A DNA stretch of 11,659 nt from Oscillospiraceae bacterium (GTDB lineage: Bacteria > Bacillota > Clostridia > Oscillospirales > UBA644). The notes under the pieces were generated by a model that saw only the letters and a program-made list of their open reading frames with translations, was not told the origin of the DNA and made no database searches. Below are positions 1-7,069 of this stretch, piece by piece; position 1 is the stretch's first letter; every line of letters starts with the position of its first letter. Made by a program: the position numbers and the translations under genes. The DNA lies in NCBI GenBank assembly GCA_015067385.1, contig SVMP01000056.1, forward strand, positions 1 to 11,659, written 5' to 3'.

Positions 1-1302
1 ATGCTTGGCGACGGCTCAAAGATAGACATGGATGACTATGAATGTGTTATTATGCAAAATCATATGGCTGAAAGCGAAACAAGCTTATTCTCCTACCCTA
101 CAGACACTCTTATGTCTGACCTTCTTCTTGACAGAATCAAAGAGATCCAAGAAGAATATAACTGCATTATTACCGTTAAAACAGACGGAACTATCAGACT
201 TGACACTGTTACTCCGACAATGATGAGCGGCGGATATGTGAGCGATGTTATTTTCACATCCGGCCCCACCGCATTTATCAAAGCGGGATTTTATCACCGT
301 CTCGACTCTGTTGAAGAATATCTTGATTACAGAGATGCATCAAAAGTCGGCACGGTAGGTCTTCTCGAACAAGGTCTTAAAAACGGTATTCCCTACGCTG
401 TTACTCCTGCCGCATGGCCCGGAAAACAGACTGTCACCTCCTTCGGTGTATTTGTTGTAAACGAAAATCTTATTTCACGTTTCGGTAAAGTTGACCCCCG
501 AGACTATGTTGAAAACGGTGAATGGACTTGGGATACATTTGAAAAATGTCTTGTTGACTATCAGATCAATGACAGTGCTATTCAGGCAAACGCAGTTAAC
601 GTAACATGGTCTGTCCTTGACTTTGCAATGATGAACGGTGCGGACTACGTTAAGATCGATGATTCAGGAAACGTTATTCCTGCTATGGACTCTGTCGAAT
701 TCATCGAAACATTCGACTGGTGTGCAAGATTATTCACACAGTATGAAGACTCCGTTACTTTCCATGCTCATGACCAGATGCTCTCCGCATTATTCGGAGA
801 CGAAGTAGTTATGGCGCAGACTGCGATCGACCATATAATCAGATTCATCAGTTATGAAATGAGTAACTACGGCGTTGTTCCCATGCCCTGCGGTCCGAGA
901 GGAACATACGGTGAATGGGCGAACGCACATTCTGAAAACGTTAGTTTCGGCATTATGATCAATGCAAGAGAACCCGAAGCATCCGCTATGATAATAAACA
1001 GATTGCTCGATCCGTTTGAAGGCTACGAATCCGAAGAAGCGCTTAAAGATTATATGTCTGAATTCTTTTACGATGACAGAGATCTTGATCTGTTGCTCAA
1101 CTTCTATAATCACAGCCGTTGGAACTATGTAGACTTCGGTCTTTGGGATTACTTCACAAATGCTACGACCCTCACCCAGAAAGGTACTTCCGGTACTGAA
1201 ATATCCGAAAAACACTCTGAAAAGTATAATGCTATTGTTGAAGAATACGTTATTCCCAACTTTGAATTGATGCAGCACTTCAATTCCGAAAGCGACAAAT
1301 AA
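1..1302 (+). CDS. Extracellular solute-binding lipoprotein, array copy 1 (N-terminus outside window)
   Basis: This is a partial gene of 433 residues to the TAA stop. The methionine at base 1 aligns with an internal residue (Val35) of copy 4, so about 34 residues, including the lipoprotein signal peptide, lie upstream of the window. The fold is inferred to be that of ABC-transporter family 1 solute-binding proteins. The WPGKQ motif (139-143) precedes the typical F-x-V-N-E-N-L hinge-region stretch, followed by NGEWTWD from residue 172 and a C-terminal MPCGPRGTYGEW block. Such proteins capture sugars or related solutes outside the membrane and hand them to a permease, but none is encoded here and the ligand is unknown. 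Unlike its three paralogs, it has Ser251 and Ser315 where the others have cysteines. It is closest in parts to copy 4 and in other parts to copy 2. Confidence 0.82.
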   Translation: MLGDGSKIDMDDYECVIMQNHMAESETSLFSYPTDTLMSDLLLDRIKEIQEEYNCIITVKTDGTIRLDTVTPTMMSGGYVSDVIFTSGPTAFIKAGFYHRLDSVEEYLDYRDASKVGTVGLLEQGLKNGIPYAVTPAAWPGKQTVTSFGVFVVNENLISRFGKVDPRDYVENGEWTWDTFEKCLVDYQINDSAIQANAVNVTWSVLDFAMMNGADYVKIDDSGNVIPAMDSVEFIETFDWCARLFTQYEDSVTFHAHDQMLSALFGDEVVMAQTAIDHIIRFISYEMSNYGVVPMPCGPRGTYGEWANAHSENVSFGIMINAREPEASAMIINRLLDPFEGYESEEALKDYMSEFFYDDRDLDLLLNFYNHSRWNYVDFGLWDYFTNATTLTQKGTSGTEISEKHSEKYNAIVEEYVIPNFELMQHFNSESDK

Positions 1303-1308
1303 AAGATA

Positions 1309-1341
1309 AAGACAGGCCTTATTTAAGGCTTGTCTTTTTTT
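1309..1341 (+). terminator. Rho-independent terminator of array copy 1
   Basis: A 12-bp stem pairs 1309-1320 with 1325-1336 (one G-U pair) around an ATTT loop, and the 3' arm runs into a stretch of T to 1341. It begins 6 bases after the stop codon. Confidence 0.92.
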
Positions 1342-1367
1342 ATAAATCAACAATACCGTATTTTTTA

Positions 1368-1396
1368 TTGACAAACAGAGAATAATATGTTACAAT
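1368..1396 (+). promoter_or_regulatory. Promoter of array copy 2
   Basis: TTGACA (1368-1373) is followed by a 17-bp spacer and TACAAT (1391-1396), with TG at 1388-1389 as an extended -10. The predicted transcript starts near 1403, about 20 bases before the ATG. Confidence 0.88.
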
Positions 1397-1423
1397 AAAA
1401 AAAATTGAAAGAGAAGTGAGACT

Positions 1424-2833
1424 ATGAAAAAATTTATTTCATGCATGATCCTTATCCTGATGATGTTCAGCTTTTGTTCCTGCGGAGCACAGGTTGAAGA
1501 AAATTTTGATCTTGACCTTAACGGAATAAACGGTGAGAGCACGGGTATAGATCTTGACGGATACGAGTTTTCAATTATGCAGGCGGACCTTGTTGAAGGC
1601 GATGGTGCCGGAATTTTCTCGTATCCCGACAACACCTTTATGGCAGATGCGATTCTTGACAGATTCAAAGAAATCCAAGAAGAATGGAACTGCACGATAA
1701 CCGTAAAAAATGACAATTCAGACAGATTGAATTCACTTACTCCTATTCTCGCAAGCGGGACATATGCACACGAAGCGATATACGTGTCGGGGCCGACATC
1801 ATTCTCTTCTGCAGGCTTTTTGTATCCGATGAGTGTTTTATCCGAATATATCGATTACACCGATTCCGAAAAATACGGTGGTTCCGGTATTATCGAACAA
1901 GGTCTTTTTAACGGTGAGATCTATGCAGTCAGTCCGATAACATGGCCCGGCAAACAGATGTTAACATCCTACGGTGTTTTTGCGGTAAACGAAAATCTTA
2001 TTATGCGTTACGGAAAAACAGACCCTCGAGATTACGTTGAAAACGGCGAATGGACATGGGACAATTTCGGAGAAATAATACGTCAGTATGAAATTGATGA
2101 CGGTACTGTTAAAGCAAAGGCATTGAATATATCATGGTCTCTTATAAACTTTGCAATGCTCAACGGCATGGATTACGTTGAAGTTCAGGATGACGGTTCT
2201 GTTATTCCCAAGATAGATTCAAAAGCTGTAGCTGATACTTTAGACTGGTGTTCAGATCTTTTCACCACATATTCCGACTGCATCACGTTTGACGACCATT
2301 GGGGAATGCTTCCCAAGTTCCTTAACGATGAGATCGTTATCACACAGACAGCGATAGACCATATCCTCAGATTTATGAGTTATGAAATGGACAATTACGG
2401 CGTTGTTCCTATGCCCTGCGGACCTAACGGAACATACGGAGAATGGAAAAACGCATATACGGAATATGTTTGTTTCGGCATTCTTATAAACGCAAAACAG
2501 CCCGAAGCAGCTGCAATGATACTCGACCGCCTCTGCGAACCGTTTGAAGGATATGAAACAGAGGAAGATCTCAAGGATTATCTTTCCGAATATTTCTTTG
2601 ATGACAGAGATCTTGATTTCGTTATGAATTATTTCAGAAACAGCCGTTGGAACTATTGGCCTCTCGCAAACATTCAGGATTTCTTTGCGAACGCCATAGA
2701 CTCAACAAGTAGCGGACGCTCTTCGGCTGAAATTCTTGAAAAAAACGCCGAAAATGTAAATAATGCGATCGAAAAATACGTTGTTCCGAATTACGAATTT
2801 ACCAAACAGTTAGAAAAATCACAGTCCAAATAA
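1424..2833 (+). CDS. Extracellular solute-binding lipoprotein, array copy 2
   Basis: This 469-residue protein has a lipoprotein signal peptide: Lys2-Lys3, a hydrophobic stretch at about 4-17, and F-C-S-Cys20 as the probable lipobox, so it is expected to be anchored to the outer face of the membrane. A polar linker leads to the first strand (GYEFSIMQ, about 46-53). WPGKQ is at 174-178, NGEWTWD begins at 207, and MPCGP is at 330-334. This order matches family 1 ABC solute-binding proteins and the length is usual for them. The ATG at 1424 follows a weak GAGAAG ribosome site. Mature cysteines include 90, 276, 286, 332 and 350. Residues 286 and 350 are both serine in copy 1. The ligand is unknown, and no permease gene is adjacent. 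Confidence 0.87.
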   Translation: MKKFISCMILILMMFSFCSCGAQVEENFDLDLNGINGESTGIDLDGYEFSIMQADLVEGDGAGIFSYPDNTFMADAILDRFKEIQEEWNCTITVKNDNSDRLNSLTPILASGTYAHEAIYVSGPTSFSSAGFLYPMSVLSEYIDYTDSEKYGGSGIIEQGLFNGEIYAVSPITWPGKQMLTSYGVFAVNENLIMRYGKTDPRDYVENGEWTWDNFGEIIRQYEIDDGTVKAKALNISWSLINFAMLNGMDYVEVQDDGSVIPKIDSKAVADTLDWCSDLFTTYSDCITFDDHWGMLPKFLNDEIVITQTAIDHILRFMSYEMDNYGVVPMPCGPNGTYGEWKNAYTEYVCFGILINAKQPEAAAMILDRLCEPFEGYETEEDLKDYLSEYFFDDRDLDFVMNYFRNSRWNYWPLANIQDFFANAIDSTSSGRSSAEILEKNAENVNNAIEKYVVPNYEFTKQLEKSQSK

Positions 2834-2837
2834 CGAT

Positions 2838-2867
2838 AAAAACAGGCATATTTCAATGCCTGTTTTT
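2838..2867 (+). terminator. Rho-independent terminator of array copy 2
   Basis: A 12-bp perfect stem pairs 2838-2849 with 2856-2867 around the loop ATTTCA. The 3' arm ends in five T, and more T follow after CA. It starts 5 bases after the stop. Confidence 0.9.
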
Positions 2868-2875
2868 CATTTTTA

Positions 2876-2904
2876 TTGACAAAGATCTGTTCTTATGATA
2901 TACT
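2876..2904 (+). promoter_or_regulatory. Promoter of array copy 3
   Basis: TTGACA (2876-2881), a 17-bp spacer and TATACT (2899-2904), with TG at 2896-2897. The -10 box overlaps an upstream in-frame ATG (2895), which therefore cannot be in the mRNA. This supports the TTG start at 2937. Confidence 0.9.
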
Positions 2905-2936
2905 TAAATCATAAAAGAAAGAAAGAGGTGTTGAGT

Positions 2937-4319
2937 TTGAAAAAAACATTGTCATTCCTGTTAATGATCTTGTTAACATGCGGTATTTGTTCCTGTTCGT
3001 CCAATTCCGAAATCGATTATGAAATGGGCAGTAACGCTTTGTCTATGGATTTCGGCGGATATGAATTTATCATAATGCAGGAAAACTTTGTTGAATCGGG
3101 TAAAGAACGCACCGTATATTTGAATACCGATATGATCAAAAGACGATTGGCAGAGATATCAGAGGATTGGAATTGTACTGTTAAAATAGAAACCGATGAA
3201 CGAGAAAATCTCGGTTCGATATTTCCGACACTTATGGCAGGCGGATATATCGGCGAGATCGTCTATAACTCAGAACCGTCGGAGCTTGCTTCTATAGGGG
3301 CTTTTCATCCGCTAAACGATTTAAAAGATTATATTGACTATACAAACACCGAAAAATACGGTCCATACGGAATTCTTGAACAAGGAATATATAACGGCGT
3401 TTTGTACACCGTAAGCCCTGCCGCATGGCCCGGAAAACAAACAGCTATAGGCGCAAACGGTATTTTCGCTGTTAACGAGAATCTAATATCTCGATATGGA
3501 CTCGACGATCCTCGAGATCTTCTGGAAAACGGGCAGTGGACTTGGGATACTTTTGAAAGTCTTCTTCCCAAATATACATTCACCGACAATTCAGGTAATA
3601 AAATCAAAGCGGCAAATATAACCTGGTCGATTCTTGATCTTGCAATGACAAACGGAGCTGATTACACAAAAGTAATCAACGGAACACCATTCCCCTCTCT
3701 TGATTCACCTGAAGTTACGGAAACACTCGATTGGTGCGCAGATATTTTCACCAAATATTCACATTGCATTACGTTTGACGATCATGATACCATGGTTCCT
3801 AAATTTATAAACGGACAACTTATGCTCACTCAGACTTCGATAGATCAGGTTATCGAATTTGTAAATTACATCGAGGAGCCGGGAATCGTTCCCATGCCAT
3901 GCGGTCCGAGCGGAACATACGGTAAATGGGTAAGTACATATTCAGAAAAAACGTGTTTCGGTCTTCTTGTAAATGCCAAAAAACCGATAGCATCAGCAAG
4001 GATCATTGACCGTCTTTGTGAGCCATGGGAAAACTATGAAACCCCAAGCGCTCTGAAAGATTACTACAGATCATTCTTTTCAGACAGCAGAGACATTGAT
4101 CTTATTTTTTCTGTTTTCGAAAACAGCCGTTGGAATTACCTTCCCAAAGCAGATATTTATGATTTTTTTGAATCTGCAACAAAAGAGACTCAAATCGGAA
4201 GAGCATCTCAAGGTATAATTTCGATGTTTATTGAAAAAGTAAATAGCTCTGTTAAGGAATACGTCATTCCCAATTATGAATTTATCAGTCAATACGAAGC
4301 GGAAAATTTAGAAAATTAA
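2937..4319 (+). CDS. Extracellular solute-binding lipoprotein, array copy 3 (TTG start)
   Basis: This is a 460-residue lipoprotein of the same family as its neighbours. The reading frame is open from ATG 2895, but that codon lies at the promoter -10. TTG 2937 is preceded by GAGGTG (2925-2930) at 6 bases and gives an N-terminus matching the paralogs: Lys2-Lys3, a hydrophobic core, and I-C-S-Cys20 as the lipobox. The linker after the cysteine is shorter than in copies 2 and 4 and lacks their DLDLN stretch. WPGKQ is at 164-168, NGQWTWD begins at 198 (Gln replaces Glu), and the MPCGPSGTYG block follows. Cys277 and Cys340 are retained. By family it should bind an extracellular solute for import. 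The ligand and partner permease are not visible. Confidence 0.86.
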   Translation: MKKTLSFLLMILLTCGICSCSSNSEIDYEMGSNALSMDFGGYEFIIMQENFVESGKERTVYLNTDMIKRRLAEISEDWNCTVKIETDERENLGSIFPTLMAGGYIGEIVYNSEPSELASIGAFHPLNDLKDYIDYTNTEKYGPYGILEQGIYNGVLYTVSPAAWPGKQTAIGANGIFAVNENLISRYGLDDPRDLLENGQWTWDTFESLLPKYTFTDNSGNKIKAANITWSILDLAMTNGADYTKVINGTPFPSLDSPEVTETLDWCADIFTKYSHCITFDDHDTMVPKFINGQLMLTQTSIDQVIEFVNYIEEPGIVPMPCGPSGTYGKWVSTYSEKTCFGLLVNAKKPIASARIIDRLCEPWENYETPSALKDYYRSFFSDSRDIDLIFSVFENSRWNYLPKADIYDFFESATKETQIGRASQGIISMFIEKVNSSVKEYVIPNYEFISQYEAENLEN

Positions 4320-4328
4320 TTTTTTTAA

Positions 4329-4364
4329 CAAAAGCTCGAAACGATTTCGGGCTTTTGATTTTTT
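4329..4364 (+). terminator. Rho-independent terminator of array copy 3
   Basis: A 13-bp stem pairs 4329-4341 with 4345-4357 (one G-U pair) around a 3-base loop, followed by six T at 4359-4364. Confidence 0.9.
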
Positions 4365-4375
4365 GTTGCAACTTA

Positions 4376-4404
4376 TTGACAAAATGATGTCCGCATGATA
4401 TAAT
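4376..4404 (+). promoter_or_regulatory. Promoter of array copy 4
   Basis: A perfect consensus: TTGACA (4376-4381), a 17-bp spacer, TATAAT (4399-4404) and TG at 4396-4397. Confidence 0.93.
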
Positions 4405-4436
4405 TCAACCAAGAAATATTTAAAGGAGTATGAAAC

Positions 4437-5831
4437 ATGAAACGGTTATTGTCAATTTTATTGCTATTTACATTAATTTTCGGCATTTGTTCCTGTGCTC
4501 AAAAAACAGAGGAAGAGTTTTTGCTTGATCTCAACGAAGTGACAGGCGACGGGTCCGCTATTGATCTTGACGGATATGAGTGTACGATCATTCAGGAATA
4601 CGATCTCGAGCATCCGTTCCAGTATCCTGTCGGAACACTTATGGCAGACAATTACTTGAAAAGACTTTCGGATATCTCAGATGAATTTAATTGCAATGTC
4701 ACTATAGAACGTGCACTCAGTAATTCCGTCGAAGGCGAAATGGCAAGAATAATTGCAGGTCTTTATGTAGGCGAGATAGCGTGTACGCACCGTCCGTCCG
4801 TACCTGCAAGAAACGGCGCTTTTTATCCTCTCGACGGTTTAAGAGATTATATCGATTATATGAACGCCGATAAATTCGGAAGCCTCGGTCTTCTTGAAGT
4901 CGGTATGTTCAACGGTATTCCCTATACCGTTTCTCCCGTCGCATGGCCGGGCAAACAGTCTTCTTATTCGTACAATATTTTTGCCGTCAATGAAGGCATT
5001 ATCACTCGCTACGGTAAGACAGACCCCCGTGAATACGTTGAAAACGGAGAATGGACCTGGGATACTTTTGAGCGAATAATTCCCGATTATCAGATAAATG
5101 ACGGTGATTATACCGCAACCGCACTTAATATCACTTGGAACATCGTAGACTTTGCGATGATGAACGGCGGGGATTATGTTAAAGTAAACGACGACGGTAC
5201 TGTTGTTCCCGCCCTTGATTCTATCGAGATCATCGAAACTTTTGACTGGTGTTCAAAACTTTTCACCCAATATGCCGACTGCATTTCTTATCTCGGTCAC
5301 TATGAGATGGTCGATGCGTTCATTCGTCAGGAACTCGTTCTCGCACAAACTTCCTTTACGCACATGATAAACGAAATGATATATGATGTCGAAAATTACG
5401 GCGTTGTTCCCACTCCTTGCGGTCCTCGCGGAACCTATGGAGAATGGAGAAGCGCTTATTCGGACTTTGACTGCATGGCAATATGGGTAAATGCAAATGA
5501 ACCCGAGGCTGCGGCTATGATTATAGACCGTATGTTTGAGCCTTTTGAAGGATACGAGACTCTTGAAGATATTCAGGAATACGCTTCCGGTATTTTCTAC
5601 GATAAACGAGATGTTGAAATCTATACGACTTACCTTGAACATATTCGTTGGAATTACTATACAAGAGATAACATTTACGGTTATTTCTCTACAGCGAAAG
5701 ATCAGGCAAAGGCAGGAAAATCCGGAACGGAGATCGTTGAGAAATATGCTCCTGCGGCAAATCTCAGTGTTGAAGAATTTGTTATACCCAACTATGAATT
5801 TATTATGAAGTACGAAGCGGAAAATTCCTGA
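4437..5831 (+). CDS. Extracellular solute-binding lipoprotein, array copy 4
   Basis: This 464-residue protein has a lipoprotein signal peptide (Lys2-Arg3, a leucine-rich core, I-C-S-Cys20). The ATG at 4437 follows AGGAG (4424-4428) at 8 bases. Landmarks are GYECTII near residues 47-53, WPGKQ at 170-174, NGEWTWD from 203, and TPCGPRGTYGEW, where Thr replaces the Met of the other copies. The segment after the hinge is the most diverged: IRWNY replaces SRWNY, and DCMAI replaces the CFG of copies 2 and 3. Cys282 and Cys346 occupy the variable cysteine positions. It is the last copy of the array and is followed by a terminator and then by a promoter with no gene on its strand. The role by family is extracellular solute capture, with unknown ligand. 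Confidence 0.87.
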   Translation: MKRLLSILLLFTLIFGICSCAQKTEEEFLLDLNEVTGDGSAIDLDGYECTIIQEYDLEHPFQYPVGTLMADNYLKRLSDISDEFNCNVTIERALSNSVEGEMARIIAGLYVGEIACTHRPSVPARNGAFYPLDGLRDYIDYMNADKFGSLGLLEVGMFNGIPYTVSPVAWPGKQSSYSYNIFAVNEGIITRYGKTDPREYVENGEWTWDTFERIIPDYQINDGDYTATALNITWNIVDFAMMNGGDYVKVNDDGTVVPALDSIEIIETFDWCSKLFTQYADCISYLGHYEMVDAFIRQELVLAQTSFTHMINEMIYDVENYGVVPTPCGPRGTYGEWRSAYSDFDCMAIWVNANEPEAAAMIIDRMFEPFEGYETLEDIQEYASGIFYDKRDVEIYTTYLEHIRWNYYTRDNIYGYFSTAKDQAKAGKSGTEIVEKYAPAANLSVEEFVIPNYEFIMKYEAENS

Positions 5832-5858
5832 AAATAAATCTTCTTAAATATGATACAC

Positions 5859-5892
5859 AAAGGCACACCTGCTGAAAGCAAGTGTGCCTTTT
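5859..5892 (+). terminator. Terminator after array copy 4
   Basis: A 14-position stem pairs 5859-5872 with 5878-5891 (one C-A mismatch) around TGAAA. The T tail is short (TTTT). The hairpin also lies downstream of the convergent GH18 gene and may serve it weakly on the other strand. Confidence 0.8.
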
Positions 5893-5923
5893 ACAAATGT
5901 TTTTCTTATTAATATTTTATTTC

Positions 5924-5952
5924 TTGACAATAAGAAAATATTGTGCTATACT
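5924..5952 (+). promoter_or_regulatory. Orphan promoter facing the 3' end of the GH18 gene
   Basis: TTGACA (5924-5929), a 17-bp spacer and TATACT (5947-5952), with TG at 5944-5945. The layout matches the promoters of array copies 2 to 4 and its distance from the preceding terminator is similar. No ribosome site or family start follows. Instead, the - strand GH18 stop codon is at 5970-5972, so a transcript would be antisense to that gene. It may be a remnant of a lost fifth copy or a true antisense RNA promoter. Confidence 0.72.
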
Positions 5953-5969
5953 TTAATGTAGTGGTTCAA

Positions 5970-6974
5970 TTATTTGAGAACTTCGTAAAGAGCGGCAAGA
6001 AGAGTTCTTGTGCTGTCGCACTTGTGTTCCCAATAGAATACGCCGCCGAAATCGTTATCGAGAACGTACTGAGCCTTATGGGTCATAGATTCGGGGTCAT
6101 CATAGGAAAGGAATGTGCTGCCGTTGAAGATCCAAGGAGCTTTAGCTTCATCGTCCCAGTAACGAACATAACCGTTCTTATTGATATATTCGTTAACGAG
6201 GATAGCATAGTCGGGACCGTATCCCATGGGTTTGGGCGAGATCTGGAGAAGACCATGGTTTCTGTCAGCAAGGTTTTCAGCTTTTCTGGAATACATAGCA
6301 GCGCCGAGGAGAAGTTTTTCCTTGGGTACGCCGTAAGAATGGAAAAGACGGAGAGCCTGGTCGCAGCTGTTTCTGAATACGTCACCGGTAGAAGAGAAAA
6401 GCTGGGTGTGGTGACCTGCAAGAGAGTGGAAACCGCACTTGAGGTCGTAAGTCATTACATTGATATAGTCGAGATATTCGGAGAGTTTATCGAGCTCGGT
6501 GCCTTCAGCATAGTAAAGGTCTGCACCTGCAGCGATTGTAAGAAGATGTTTTTCACCGGTTGCATCGAGATGTTCTCTCAAAGTTTTGATAAGTTCGGTA
6601 AAACGGTATTTATCTTCGGGGCAGGTATCCTGACCGTTGGAAGGAACAGTGGGGTATTCCCAGTCGAGATCTACGCCGTCGTAATCAGTTGTAGTAACGA
6701 TTCTGACAGCTTCTTCACCCATTTTATTCATAGCTTCCTTGCTTGCGCAAACAGAAGTGAATGCGTTAGGTTCAGCCTGAACAAGAGAAAGAATGAATTT
6801 AAGCTCGGGATTCCAGCTCTTATATTTTGCAATGTTTTCGTTAACGCTGTGGCTTTCATCGATAGTTCCGTCTGTGTGAACTCTGCCGAAAGCAACGTTT
6901 ACATGGGTAAGTTTTTTAGCGTCATCTTCAGTAAAATCGTTTCCACTGAGATAAGCGATAAGTTTTTTCTTCAT
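5970..6974 (-). CDS. GH18 family glycoside hydrolase (chitinase-like), apparently cytoplasmic
   Basis: This 334-residue single-domain TIM-barrel protein carries the GH18 active-site motif D-G-V-D-L-D-W-E at residues 99-106, with Glu106 as the expected catalytic acid. The second conserved motif, M-T-Y-D, is at 174-177, and a conserved Trp (W315, in GGVFYWE) lies in the last strand. By family it cleaves beta-1,4 N-acetylglucosamine linkages by substrate-assisted catalysis. The N-terminus (MKKKLIAYLSG) is the first barrel strand rather than a signal peptide, so the enzyme should be intracellular and act on imported oligosaccharides or on cell-wall- or glycan-derived fragments. The ATG at 6974 was chosen over an in-frame GTG at 6986 because the GTG overlaps the AAAGGTGG ribosome site (6983-6990). 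It diverges from the isomerase gene. The exact substrate is not determinable. Confidence 0.9.
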   Translation of the reverse strand: MKKKLIAYLSGNDFTEDDAKKLTHVNVAFGRVHTDGTIDESHSVNENIAKYKSWNPELKFILSLVQAEPNAFTSVCASKEAMNKMGEEAVRIVTTTDYDGVDLDWEYPTVPSNGQDTCPEDKYRFTELIKTLREHLDATGEKHLLTIAAGADLYYAEGTELDKLSEYLDYINVMTYDLKCGFHSLAGHHTQLFSSTGDVFRNSCDQALRLFHSYGVPKEKLLLGAAMYSRKAENLADRNHGLLQISPKPMGYGPDYAILVNEYINKNGYVRYWDDEAKAPWIFNGSTFLSYDDPESMTHKAQYVLDNDFGGVFYWEHKCDSTRTLLAALYEVLK

Positions 6975-7009
6975 AATAATAACCACCTTTATGTGATATT
7001 TACAGACTT

Positions 7010-7038
7010 ATCTTATCATAATTTAAGTTTTTTGTCAA
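7010..7038 (-). promoter_or_regulatory. Promoter of the GH18 gene
   Basis: On the - strand, TTGACA (7038-7033), a 17-bp spacer and TAAGAT (7015-7010) with a TGn extension. The transcript would start about 30 bases before the ATG at 6974. Confidence 0.82.
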
Positions 7039-7039
7039 G

Positions 7040-7045
7040 TATAAT
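7040..7045 (+). promoter_or_regulatory. Possible -10 box of the isomerase gene
   Basis: A perfect TATAAT lies 24 bases before the ATG at 7070, but no recognisable -35 is found 16-18 bp upstream. The gene may have a weak or activator-dependent promoter that overlaps the GH18 promoter. Confidence 0.4.
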
Positions 7046-7069
7046 AATTTATTTTTGGAGGTTTTTGCA

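Larger units (their letters stand above)
1..5831 (+). repeat. Tandem array of four paralogous solute-binding lipoprotein genes
   Basis: Four genes of the same family lie head to tail with stop-to-stop spacing of 1531, 1486 and 1512 bp. All encode WPGKQ, an N-G-(E/Q)-W-T-W-D block, a (M/T)PCGP-GTYG block and RWNY in the same order. Each gene ends in its own hairpin terminator, and copies 2 to 4 each begin with their own promoter, so the duplicated unit is a complete transcription unit. The array probably extends left of the window, because copy 1 is cut at its N-terminus. The proteins are clearly diverged (roughly 55 percent identity in a hand-counted 123-residue block), so the duplications are not recent. 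Confidence 0.9.

Noticed and set aside
1..3. ATG at base 1 as the true start of array copy 1
   Set aside because: It aligns with an internal residue of the paralogs, and no signal peptide would remain. The gene is cut by the window edge.
790..1374. A 194-codon open frame on the - strand opposite array copy 1
   Set aside because: It is antisense to a clear family member and lacks a promoter and ribosome site. Its start region crosses the terminator of copy 1.
6944..6974. Possible signal peptide at the GH18 N-terminus (three lysines, then hydrophobic residues)
   Set aside because: The hydrophobic stretch is only a few residues long and is followed by charged residues. It fits the first strand of the barrel.
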